45,227 nucleotides of DNA from CAWHNT01 sp963830775 (lineage in GTDB: Bacteria; Pseudomonadota; Alphaproteobacteria; Geminicoccales; Geminicoccaceae): positions 1-45,227 of the forward strand of contig CAWHNT010000045.1 of the NCBI GenBank assembly GCA_963830775.1, read 5' to 3'. The position numbers were made by a program, and so were the translations under genes. Below, one piece after another: positions 1 through 7,158 of the stretch (within the stretch, counting starts at the first letter, position 1; each line of letters opens with the position of its first letter). The notes under the pieces were generated by a model. That model ran no database searches. It worked only from the letters and a program-made list of their open reading frames with translations, and was not told the DNA's origin.

Positions 1-2279
1 TTGTCGTAGGTCGCGAGCCAGCAGTCGGCCAGCCACTCCCGCACCCCGCCGCTCATCGCCACCAGCCCCCATGGGTTGGCGGGCTGGCCGTTGACCGGAG
101 GTGGCGTCGCATGGTCCACGGCGCTGCCGCACTTGCGGCACAGCACGTGCTTGGCGTCGGCCTTCTCGCCCCACCAGTAGGGTGTGGTCGTTCCCGCACG
201 GGCTGCGTATTCCCACTCCGCCTCGCTCGGGAGCCGGTAGGGCTGGCCGGTGGTGCGGGCGAGCCAGGCCGCATAAGCGAGCGCATCGTCGTGGGTCACG
301 TTGTAGACCGGCGTGGCGTCCGTGTAGCCCCGCATGGCCGGCAGGTCGGGGCAGCCGCCCTCGGCCATGCAGGTCTTCCACTGCGCCACCGTGACCTCGT
401 AGCGGCCGAGGCCGAACGGCTTGGCAATCACCACCTCGTGCGCCGGCCGCTCGCTGCGGTCGCCTGTGGCACGTCCCATGGTGAAACGGCCGGCCGGCAC
501 GGGGACGATGACCGGGCAATCCGGGCAGTCCTGAAAGCCCGGCCCGCTGGCCGAGCGGGTCGCCGACGGCCTCGCGTTCACAGGCGGTCCCGCTTCCGCC
601 AACTGCGTCTGCCGCGGCACTGTAGGGCTTGGCGGCGGAGATGCCGCCGCGGCTGTCGCCTGCCTGCGGACGGCATCGCTGGCGGCTGGGGCCTCGAGCG
701 CCGGGACAGGCGTGGACGGCGGCTCGGCCGCCGCGACCGGGACGCTGCCAAGCCGGGCCCGCGCTTCGAGCGCGAACGGGCTCTGCGGGAACAGCGCCAG
801 GAAGGCCCGGAGCTCCTCTGCGCCTGCCGTCGGCCCGAGGCGGCGCCAGAGCGCCTCGTCCAGACTCACCTGCGCCGGCTCGCCCGGCCCGATCACTTCG
901 ACGTTGACCACACCTTGCGCCTCGCCGCCGCGCCCGTCCTCGACCGTGAAGGCGAGGCGGCCTGCCATGCCGGGTGGCGTGCCCTCGGGGTCGAAGGTGA
1001 GATCATCCAGCTCTGCAGCGCTCAGCCGGTCGCCGGGCTCGACCGGCACCTTGCCACGCCGCAGCTTGCCGTGCTCCGGTACCGTCCGGACCCGCACCGT
1101 GAGCGGATCGCCGTCCTGGTCGTCCGCCCGTGGCAGGGAGATCTGGTTGGCGACGGCGCGGAACACGGTCTCGCTGGCGACGACGGGCGGATTGTTCGAG
1201 GGCACCACGGTGACCGCCACGCCGCTCCTGGCCTGGCCGCCGCGGCCGTCGCTCACCTCGTAGGCGAGGCTGCCGGCCTCGCCGATATGGCCACCATCGG
1301 GGTGGAAGCTGGCTGCCTTGAGCTGCTCGGCCGTCAGATAGTCGCCGATCAGCAGCGCCCGGTTCCCCACCGACGCGGTCCCGCCCTGCGGCAGGCCGGT
1401 CACCTGGATCACGAGCGGGTCCCCGTCCGGGTCGGTCGGGGCCGGGATGCCCAGCGGGGTAGGTGCTGCATCGTCCCGCACGGTGACCGGTGCTGCCGGA
1501 CCCGCCACCGGCGGCCGGTTCGGGGGCAGCGGGTTGAGGTAGACCGGCTCGGCGCCGAGAGAGCCGAAATTGTAGGGCTCCTGCCGCCCGTTGGTGGCCT
1601 GGTAGACCCGGTCCCGCACCCGGCGGAAGAAGAGGCCCAGCTCGAGCCCCGGAACCTGCAGCTCCTCGAGCAGCGCCTTGGTGTAGGGGCTGTGCTCACC
1701 ATTGCCGTCCGAGGCGACGGCATCGGCCCGCGTCGCCGTGGCGACGACAACGTCGGCGGGGGTATCGTCGATCCGGCTGAGGCCGGCATTCTGCCTGAGC
1801 CGGGCGCTGAAGGGGTTGTCCCGGCAGGCGTCGAGGATCATGAGGCCCAGCCGTCGGGCCTGCCCGAGCTCGCCCAGGAACAGGTTGAGCGGCGGCGCCT
1901 CGTAGGCCAGGTCGCGCTCGCGCAGAAGTTCGGCGTCGGCGGGGACCAGGAAGTTCTGGCCCGAGGCCTGGATGCCGTGGCCGGCGAAGTAGATCAGGGC
2001 CAGATCGCTCTCCTCGGCCTTGCGGCCGAACTCGCGCAAGGCCGCGCTGAGCTGGCGGGAGTCGGGGTCCAGCACGAGGTCGGCCTCGAAGCCGAGCCGG
2101 CCCAGCATCTCGGCCATCGCCTGGGCATCGCGGGTCGGATTGTTCAGCTTGGGCGCGTTCTTGTAGGCACCAACACCAATGACCAATGCCAGGCGACGCT
2201 CATCATCGGCCCGCGCGGCACACCACGGCAGGATGCACGCCAGCCAGAGCACAAGCAGCAGCCAATAGTGACGGCGCAC
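1..2279 (-). CDS. Secreted caspase-like (C14) / FGE-sulfatase (SUMF1-like) fusion, C-terminus off window
   Basis: Reading the minus strand from a GTG at 2279 gives an open frame to the window edge, so the C-terminus is missing. It starts with a signal peptide (RRHYWLLLVLWLACILPWC). A caspase-like fold follows (about residues 25-260): VIGVGAYKNAPKLNNPTRDA, then the catalytic His in YFAGHG (about residue 101) and Cys in LDACRDNPF (about residue 152), so the dyad is intact. Residues about 270-480 hold two or three cadherin-like repeats (VSDGRGG, VEDGRGGEA). After a Pro/Ala-rich linker comes a formylglycine-generating-enzyme-like domain from about residue 590 (PAGRFTMG, YRLPSEAEWEYAARAGT, WGLVAMSGGVREW). 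Family knowledge: bacterial orthocaspases are Arg/Lys-specific peptidases often fused to sensor or FGE-like modules. The periplasmic role and substrate are unknown. The overlapping plus-strand open frame is a shadow. Confidence 0.88.
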   Translation of the reverse strand, partial: MRRHYWLLLVLWLACILPWCAARADDERRLALVIGVGAYKNAPKLNNPTRDAQAMAEMLGRLGFEADLVLDPDSRQLSAALREFGRKAEESDLALIYFAGHGIQASGQNFLVPADAELLRERDLAYEAPPLNLFLGELGQARRLGLMILDACRDNPFSARLRQNAGLSRIDDTPADVVVATATRADAVASDGNGEHSPYTKALLEELQVPGLELGLFFRRVRDRVYQATNGRQEPYNFGSLGAEPVYLNPLPPNRPPVAGPAAPVTVRDDAAPTPLGIPAPTDPDGDPLVIQVTGLPQGGTASVGNRALLIGDYLTAEQLKAASFHPDGGHIGEAGSLAYEVSDGRGGQARSGVAVTVVPSNNPPVVASETVFRAVANQISLPRADDQDGDPLTVRVRTVPEHGKLRRGKVPVEPGDRLSAAELDDLTFDPEGTPPGMAGRLAFTVEDGRGGEAQGVVNVEVIGPGEPAQVSLDEALWRRLGPTAGAEELRAFLALFPQSPFALEARARLGSVPVAAAEPPSTPVPALEAPAASDAVRRQATAAAASPPPSPTVPRQTQLAEAGPPVNARPSATRSASGPGFQDCPDCPVIVPVPAGRFTMGRATGDRSERPAHEVVIAKPFGLGRYEVTVAQWKTCMAEGGCPDLPAMRGYTDATPVYNVTHDDALAYAAWLARTTGQPYRLPSEAEWEYAARAGTTTPYWWGEKADAKHVLCRKCGSAVDHATPPPVNGQPANPWGLVAMSGGVREWLADCWLATYD

Positions 2280-2463
2280 GCTCTTCGACCTCGTCTTCGA
2301 CAGGCAGCCTACTACGGGAATTTCCTGGTGTCATCTCCAAGCTGCAAGCTCGTCAACTATGGGTATTACCAAGCTGCCTGAGCATGTATCAATGGACGTA
2401 GATAACGGCAGATGGGCATCAGCAGCCCCGACGCTCGGTCGGGGAGTGTGCCCGCCGCCCAAG

Positions 2464-2766
2464 CTACTTCGCACCCCCGGCATAGGTCGCGCCGAGATAG
2501 GCGATGATCGCCGCCGCGTCGGCGTCCTCGACCGGAGCGCCATAGGCCTGGCGCATCTTGGTCACGACGCCCTTCCACTGCTCGGCGGTGAGGAACGGTG
2601 AATTCATCCTGATGTAGTCGAGGCTATGACAGGCGCCGCAACTGTTCTGCGTCTCCTCCTGCCCGGGGCCGGGCTTGAGCTCGATCGGCTGCTCCTCCGC
2701 CAGCACCGCGGGAGCCAGGACGGCCAGGAGAAGAAGGGCAGCGAGCATGGGGCGGTATCGGGTCAT
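2464..2766 (-). CDS. sorB: Sulfite dehydrogenase cytochrome c subunit (SorB-like)
   Basis: A 100-aa periplasmic c-type cytochrome. It has an N-terminal signal peptide (MTRYRPMLAALLLLAVLAPA, cleavage near AEEQP), one haem-binding CXXCH motif (CGACH, about residue 43) and a candidate distal Met in MRQAYG. The size and its position directly downstream of the SorA-like gene (12-bp gap, same strand) fit the small haem subunit of SorAB sulfite:cytochrome c oxidoreductase. It would accept electrons from the molybdenum centre and pass them to a soluble cytochrome or the oxidase. A SoxD-type role is less likely because SoxD is much larger. Confidence 0.85.
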   Translation of the reverse strand: MTRYRPMLAALLLLAVLAPAVLAEEQPIELKPGPGQEETQNSCGACHSLDYIRMNSPFLTAEQWKGVVTKMRQAYGAPVEDADAAAIIAYLGATYAGGAK

Positions 2767-2778
2767 GGCCGGTCACCC

Positions 2779-4008
2779 TCAGGAGGCAAGAAGGTCGACG
2801 GACTGGACGAGATTGTGGTGGTAACCGGCAGGGTTCGGCACGAGCCGGTCGACCTGGATCTCGCCCGACCTGCTGGTGGCGCGAGCCATGATCTTCACCG
2901 GTCCGGCACTACTACCGCCGACCCGCATCTGCCATTGGCGGAAGGAGAAGTCGCCGAAGTCCTGGCCGAGGCTCGCCTGCTGCCAGGAGCGGCCGCCGTC
3001 GGCCGAGACCTCGACCATGCGGATGCCGTGGCCGCCGTCCCAGGCGATGCCCTCGACGTCGAACCCGGCGGCGGGCACCTTGGCCCCGCTGGCCGGATGG
3101 GTGATCAGCGAGTTGACGAGGATCTGCGTGATCGGGGTCGTCTTCTCGTCGTCCTGGCTCGTGAACGGCAGGTCGGTCGCGAACAGGCCCTTGGGCACGC
3201 GGTAGGCCTTGGCCATCCAGTAGCCGGCGAACGGCTTCGAGCGGACCTCTAGCGCGTTCAGGTGCTTGACCCAGTAGGTCGCGGTCCAGCCCGGAACGAC
3301 CAGCCGCGCCGGGAAGCCGTTCAGATGCGGGAGCGGCTCACCGTTCATCGCGTAGGCGATGATCGTGTTCCCGTCCAAGGCCTTGGCGAGCGGGATGCTC
3401 TTGGTGAAGTCCGGCGTCGCATCGAGCACCGGCCCATCGGCGGCGCCCAGCGCCACCTCGACGGCCGCATCGGCCACACCCGCCTTGGCCAGCACGTCCT
3501 TGAGCCGGGCACCACGCCAGGTGGCGTTGCCCATGGCACCGTAGCCCCACTGCACGCCCGCGACATGCGGCTCGAACAGGCCGCGGCGGTTGCCCGAGCA
3601 CTGGCAGACGGCCGTGATCTCGACCGGCTCGAAGCCCGACTTGAGCTCGGCGAGCGAGATCTCGAGCGGCCGCAGCACCGCGTCGCCGCCGATGGTCAGC
3701 TTCCATCCCTCGAGCTCGCTCAGCTCGGGCACCCCGGCCAGATGGTAGCGCACGAAGAAGCGGTCGTTCGACGTGATGGCGTCGCGGAAGGCGTCGATCG
3801 GCGTCTCATAGTTGGGCGGCCGGTAGGTGAGCTTGATCAGCGGCGCCTTGCCCGGCAGCGCATCGAGCACCGCCTCCTCGCGGGTACCCAAGGGTAGCGT
3901 CGGGTTCAGCTCCGCCGCGTCGGCTGCCAGGGACGATGCGGCCCTGACCGCGCCGGGAACCGCCAGCACCGCCCCCGCCGAGCGCAGCAGGATGTCGCGT
4001 CGTCGCAT
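2779..4008 (-). CDS. sorA: Sulfite dehydrogenase molybdopterin subunit (SorA-like)
   Basis: A 409-aa sulfite oxidase-family molybdoenzyme oxidising sulfite to sulfate in the periplasm. The start at 4008 gives a Tat-type leader (MRRRDILLRSAG) and sits behind GGAGAGG. The frame is open 27 codons further upstream, but that stretch looks non-coding. Key motif: CQCSGNRRGLF, where the second Cys aligns with the molybdenum-ligand Cys of sulfite oxidases, followed by GVQWGYGAMGNATWRGARLK typical of SorA rather than SoxC. The C-terminal Mo-co dimerisation domain (about residues 290-400) contains WDGGHGIRMVEVSADGG. It likely forms an operon with the cytochrome gene immediately downstream. Confidence 0.9.
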   Translation of the reverse strand: MRRRDILLRSAGAVLAVPGAVRAASSLAADAAELNPTLPLGTREEAVLDALPGKAPLIKLTYRPPNYETPIDAFRDAITSNDRFFVRYHLAGVPELSELEGWKLTIGGDAVLRPLEISLAELKSGFEPVEITAVCQCSGNRRGLFEPHVAGVQWGYGAMGNATWRGARLKDVLAKAGVADAAVEVALGAADGPVLDATPDFTKSIPLAKALDGNTIIAYAMNGEPLPHLNGFPARLVVPGWTATYWVKHLNALEVRSKPFAGYWMAKAYRVPKGLFATDLPFTSQDDEKTTPITQILVNSLITHPASGAKVPAAGFDVEGIAWDGGHGIRMVEVSADGGRSWQQASLGQDFGDFSFRQWQMRVGGSSAGPVKIMARATSRSGEIQVDRLVPNPAGYHHNLVQSVDLLAS

Positions 4009-4221
4009 CGTCTGGCCCTCTCCACTATCCGGTCGGTAGAGTGCGCTGTTCCGGTTGCTCAATTCAATGGCTACTTGAGCGCTGTACAAGGCTCGTCATG
4101 TATTGCCGATGTAGGTAAGTACCCCTCCCGGCCACCCCTTCACGGATCGCCCGAGAAGCCGTAACTCCCGCAGTTCCGTGCCATCCCATTCTCGGAGGCA
4201 GGAATTGATGGAGGCAAGCCG

Positions 4222-4746
4222 ATGAGATTCTTGAAGCTCGGCCGCGCTTTGGCGGCTGGAGCGCTAGGTTGCGCCGCCTTTGGCGCGCCGGCCGTAGAAG
4301 CCCAGCAAGCGGCTTATGTTGGTGAGATCAAGTTCGGGGCGTTCGGCGTCTGCCCGGTCGGCTGGGCCGAGGCCAACGGGCAGATCCTGCCGATCGCCTC
4401 CAACGAGGCCTTATTCGCAGTGATCGGCACCGCCTATGGCGGGGACGGTACCACGACCTTCGCCCTCCCGAACGTCCGCGGGGTGGTCTCGATCCCTGTG
4501 CTGCTGACGCCGGCTGAAGGCACCTCTCAGCCGCTGATCGAGCAGCAGCCGATCAGGAAGCAGGACGTGAAGCAGCAGAAGATCGTCCAGCAAGGGGTAA
4601 AGGAACCCGAGGAGCCGGCAGCTCCCGATGCGACGGGCGGGACGCCGCTGCTGGCGTGCATCGCGGTTCAGGGGCTTTCACCCGATACGGAGACTTCTGT
4701 AGAGACGCCTGCGGCCGAACCAGCACCAGGCGAAGAACAACCCTAA
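4222..4746 (+). CDS. Secreted phage tail-collar-domain protein
   Basis: A 174-aa protein with a signal peptide (MRFLKLGRALAAGALGCAAF, Ala-rich cleavage near VEAQQ) and one tail collar domain (PF07484 type, about residues 33-90). It has the hallmark run GEIKFGAFGVCPVGWAEANG, then ILPIASNEALFAVIGTAYGG and TTFALPNVRG. This domain occurs in phage tail fibres and in bacterial microcystin-dependent-protein relatives. No other phage genes are nearby. The C-terminal half is low complexity (QQPIRKQDVKQQKIVQQGVK, then a Pro/Glu-rich tail) and not recognisable. Ribosome site GGAGG lies 8 nt before ATG. Function unknown. Confidence 0.75.
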   Translation: MRFLKLGRALAAGALGCAAFGAPAVEAQQAAYVGEIKFGAFGVCPVGWAEANGQILPIASNEALFAVIGTAYGGDGTTTFALPNVRGVVSIPVLLTPAEGTSQPLIEQQPIRKQDVKQQKIVQQGVKEPEEPAAPDATGGTPLLACIAVQGLSPDTETSVETPAAEPAPGEEQP

Positions 4747-4752
4747 GCGGCA

Positions 4753-4787
4753 GGATCGGCCGCCCGGATGAGCCGAGCGGCCGGTCC
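4753..4787 (+). terminator. GC-rich hairpin after the collar-domain gene
   Basis: Arms CGGCCGC (4757-4763) and GCGGCCG (4777-4783) pair. Pairing extends outward by four more positions including one G-U, giving an 11-bp stem with a 13-nt loop 10 bp past the stop codon. No T-run follows, so intrinsic termination is only possible. Confidence 0.3.
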
Positions 4788-4876
4788 GATCTTGCACGCA
4801 CGAGGCAGGCGCTGAACCGGGGTGATCTCCGCCGCCGGGCCCTCTAGGATCGCAGGGAGATCCGGGAGGGCCAGCC

Positions 4877-5731
4877 TTGCCGCGCTTCGCCGCGAACCTG
4901 CATTACCTGTTCAACGAGCATCCGTTCCTGGACCGCTTCGCGGCCGCCGCCGATGCGGGCTTCCGGGGTGTCGAGGCCCAGGTGCCCTACGACTGGCCCG
5001 CCGCCGAGCTGGCTCGGCGCCTGGAGGCGCACGGGCTGGAGATGGCGCTGATCGACACCCTCCAGGGCGATTGGGACAAGGGCGAGCGCGGTCTGGCGGC
5101 ACTGCCGGGCCGGGAGGCCGAGTTCCGCCATGCCATCGACCGGGCCATCGAGTACGCGACCGCCTTGCGCTGCGCCTGCGTGCACGTGATCGCGGGCACG
5201 ATCCCCGAGGGGGCCGACCGGGACGCGATGCAGAAGACCTACCTTGCTAACCTGGCTTTCGCGGCCGAGGCGCTGGCCCCGCATGGCGTGGCGGCCGTGA
5301 TCGAGCCGATCAACCCGCACATGGGCATCGTCCAGGGCGGCGAGCTCTACACCACCTACGGGATGCGCGGCTTCTACCTGACCAGCACGGCCCAGGCCCT
5401 CAGGGCCATCGACGCGGTGGGCCACCCGAACCTGCACCTCCATCTCGACGTCTACCACATGCAGCTCACGGAAGGCCGGCTGACGGAGACGCTGCGCATG
5501 GCCATGGCCCGGCAGGAAGGTCCGGGGCAGCTCCGCCACCTGCAGATCTCCTCCGTCCCCGGCCGCAACGAGCCGGACGGGGGCGAGATCAACTACCCCT
5601 ACATCTTCGAGCTTGTGGACGAGCTGGGCTTCGCCGGCTGGGTCGGCTGCGAGTACCGCCCGCGCGGCGGCACGATGGAAGGGCTGGGCTGGGCCGCACG
5701 CTACGGCATCGGTCCACAGGCTGGCAGGTAG
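4877..5731 (+). CDS. hyi: Hydroxypyruvate isomerase-like TIM-barrel sugar isomerase
   Basis: A 284-aa cytosolic TIM-barrel protein of the AP-endonuclease-2 family. It begins at TTG 4877 behind GGGAGGG; no ATG offers a better fit. Diagnostic segments are MPRFAANLHYLFNEHPFLDR, GFRGVEAQVPYDW, HVIAGTIPEG, VIEPINPHMG (metal-binding Glu), LHLDVYHMQ (metal-site Asp and His) and a late GCEYRPRGG (catalytic or metal-binding Glu). These fit Hyi/OtnI enzymes, which interconvert hydroxypyruvate and tartronate semialdehyde or isomerise 2-oxo-tetronates. No glyoxylate-pathway neighbours are present, so the substrate is not settled. Confidence 0.85.
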   Translation: MPRFAANLHYLFNEHPFLDRFAAAADAGFRGVEAQVPYDWPAAELARRLEAHGLEMALIDTLQGDWDKGERGLAALPGREAEFRHAIDRAIEYATALRCACVHVIAGTIPEGADRDAMQKTYLANLAFAAEALAPHGVAAVIEPINPHMGIVQGGELYTTYGMRGFYLTSTAQALRAIDAVGHPNLHLHLDVYHMQLTEGRLTETLRMAMARQEGPGQLRHLQISSVPGRNEPDGGEINYPYIFELVDELGFAGWVGCEYRPRGGTMEGLGWAARYGIGPQAGR

Positions 5732-5739
5732 TTCGCGGC

Positions 5740-6054
5740 TCAGGCGTAGTGGAGGGCCAGGGCGACGACGGCCACGAGCGTGGTCAGGAGAACGGTGGCG
5801 ATGGCGTAGGTGGCGTGCTTGCGCTTGCGCTGCGCATAGTCGGCTTCGATCTGGCAGGCGCAGGCTATGCACATGAGAACCCTGCCGGCCTTGGGGCGCC
5901 CGCGGAAACCCCGATAGATGCGGTTCTCGTAGAGGCGGCCGGGCGGGAAGGTCTGACGGCAGACATGGCAGGTGCCCGAGGGCGAGCCGGTTCCGGCCGC
6001 CCGGCCGGTGTCGGCTCTACGGGAGGACCGGCCACCGTTCCGTTGCCTGGGCAA
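5740..6054 (-). CDS. Small zinc-ribbon protein with C-terminal membrane anchor
   Basis: A 104-aa hypothetical protein. A basic, low-complexity N-terminus is followed by two Cys pairs, CHVC and CIACAC (about residues 29-70), suggesting a zinc ribbon. A C-terminal hydrophobic helix (YAIATVLLTTLVAVVALAL) indicates a tail anchor in the inner membrane. Its 5' end overlaps the 3' end of the J-domain gene by 38 bp, same strand, so the two may be coexpressed. It converges on the isomerase gene. Function unknown. Confidence 0.6.
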   Translation of the reverse strand: MPRQRNGGRSSRRADTGRAAGTGSPSGTCHVCRQTFPPGRLYENRIYRGFRGRPKAGRVLMCIACACQIEADYAQRKRKHATYAIATVLLTTLVAVVALALHYA

Positions 6055-6220
6055 GGGCCTCCTCGCGGGCGTCGACGAGGAGGCTCATGGTCAGGCTGTC
6101 ACCGGTGCCGCCGCTGTCGGGATGGACGTCGCGGGCACGCTTCGCGAACGCTGCCCGGACCTCGTCGGCCGTGGCAGGCGGGGAGATGCCGAGCAGCCGC
6201 CAGCAATCGATGTCAGCCAT
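6017..6220 (-). CDS. Small stand-alone J-domain protein
   Basis: A 67-aa protein that is essentially one J domain: CWRLLGISPPATADEVRAAF (helices I-II), the Hsp70-activating HPD in RDVHPDSGG, and helix III MSLLVDAREEALAQA. J domains stimulate DnaK ATPase. With no substrate-binding part it resembles the short DnaJ-like proteins common in alphaproteobacteria. It overlaps the downstream zinc-ribbon gene, and the two may form a unit. Confidence 0.75.
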   Translation of the reverse strand: MADIDCWRLLGISPPATADEVRAAFAKRARDVHPDSGGTGDSLTMSLLVDAREEALAQATERWPVLP

Positions 6221-6299
6221 TCCGAGCTATATCCGGCTGCTGCGTGAAGGAGATGCTGGTGCAGGTAGGAGCTGGCTGCGCATGAGGGAAGGGGCCGGG

Positions 6300-6470
6300 A
6301 TGCCATCCTCGACCGCCGTCGGGACCGCCCAGAGCAGGGTCCTGGCCGACGTGCGGCAGAACGGCTGCCACCTCTGTGCAATTGATGGAGCAGGCTGCGG
6401 CGGCGGGAGCCCGCGTGGTGCATTTCCCGGAGGTGGCACTCTCCGGCTGCGTCAAGGCGCAGATGTGGCC
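6300..6470 (+). pseudogene. Frameshifted N-terminal remnant of a nitrilase-family (C-N hydrolase) gene
   Basis: From ATG 6300 one frame reads VGTAQSRVLADVRQNGCHLC. About 25 codons on, a neighbouring frame carries LMEQAAAAGARVVHFPEVAL and SGCVKAQMW. Together these reconstruct the first 55 or so residues of a carbon-nitrogen hydrolase, including the catalytic Glu of HFPE, with a one-base shift near 6371-6376. Homology stops after about 6470, so the Lys and Cys catalytic residues are absent. A dead gene fragment. Confidence 0.6.
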
Positions 6471-6519
6471 AAGGAGCCTGACCAGCGTCGGCCACGTCAA
6501 CCCGTCCGAGGTGCGGTCT

Positions 6520-7056
6520 CTACGAGGCTACCGAGCTGGTCGGGCCTGTCGGGCCGATGAGCCGCTGCCTGCGGCGGCCGCCCTGTGCCGCTGCCCGTCG
6601 CCGCCGTGCCCGCTCCGCGGCTTCGCGCGCGGTCTTGGCCCGGTGGCAGGGCCGGCACAGCGTCTGCATGTTCCCCAGCTCGTGGCCGCCGCCATCGGCC
6701 AACGGGACGATGTGGTCGAGCTCCCAGGCATGCCGCTCCGTCCACACCGCCCGGCAGTAGGGGCCGGCATGGCGGGTATCGCCCGGCCGCGGCGTGATCG
6801 GGCGCGACCTGCGCAGCCGCCTCGTCACCATGTCGCGGCCGCAGGCTGCGCAGATGCCGCCGTCGCGCTCCTTGACCCGCAGCCTCGCATGCCCGGGCCA
6901 CGAGAGCTTGTAGGTTTCGACACAGGCCGGATGCCAGTTGCGGCGGCGGTCGGGCCTGCCGTCCGGGCGCAGGATCGGCAGCCCGCACCAGCGGCAGGTG
7001 CCGCGCGCTGTGCTCGCGTGCGGGATGGCGAGCCGGTGCCGCCCGCCGGCGCTCAC
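6520..7056 (-). CDS. HNH endonuclease domain protein
   Basis: About 178 aa from a GTG at 7056. The frame is open further upstream, but that part is antisense to the monooxygenase, so the start is uncertain. The N-terminus has a zinc-knuckle pair, TCRWCG and HPAC. The core is an HNH nuclease: GGICAACGRDM, then WELDHIVPLADGGGHELGNM (DH catalytic His) and QTLCRPCHRAKTAREA (Asn/His with a CxxC-type Zn site). A basic tail follows. Such small HNH proteins occur in phages, mobile introns and chromosomes; no partner is adjacent. Divergent from the monooxygenase gene. Confidence 0.75.
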   Translation of the reverse strand: MSAGGRHRLAIPHASTARGTCRWCGLPILRPDGRPDRRRNWHPACVETYKLSWPGHARLRVKERDGGICAACGRDMVTRRLRRSRPITPRPGDTRHAGPYCRAVWTERHAWELDHIVPLADGGGHELGNMQTLCRPCHRAKTAREAAERARRRRAAAQGGRRRQRLIGPTGPTSSVAS

Positions 7057-7158
7057 GCCAGCCCCGACGAATTGCGGACTTTCATCGTCGCCCGGATCGG
7101 GGGAAACTGTGCCTGCGGCAGCCTTCCGCGTGGGCCGCAGAGGACGGAGCACCCGGGG

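Noticed and set aside
111..2381. 756-codon plus-strand open frame
   Set aside because: It is antisense to the caspase/FGE-like gene, whose minus-strand translation has clear domains and a signal peptide; the plus product is Arg/Gly-rich and featureless.
4222..4746. Prophage remnant
   Set aside because: The collar domain is the only phage-like feature, the protein has a signal peptide, and neighbours are metabolic genes.
6376..7158. N-terminal extension of the monooxygenase
   Set aside because: The extension is antisense to the HNH gene and precedes a well-placed ATG just before the FAD-binding motif; its first 30 codons belong to the nitrilase relic.
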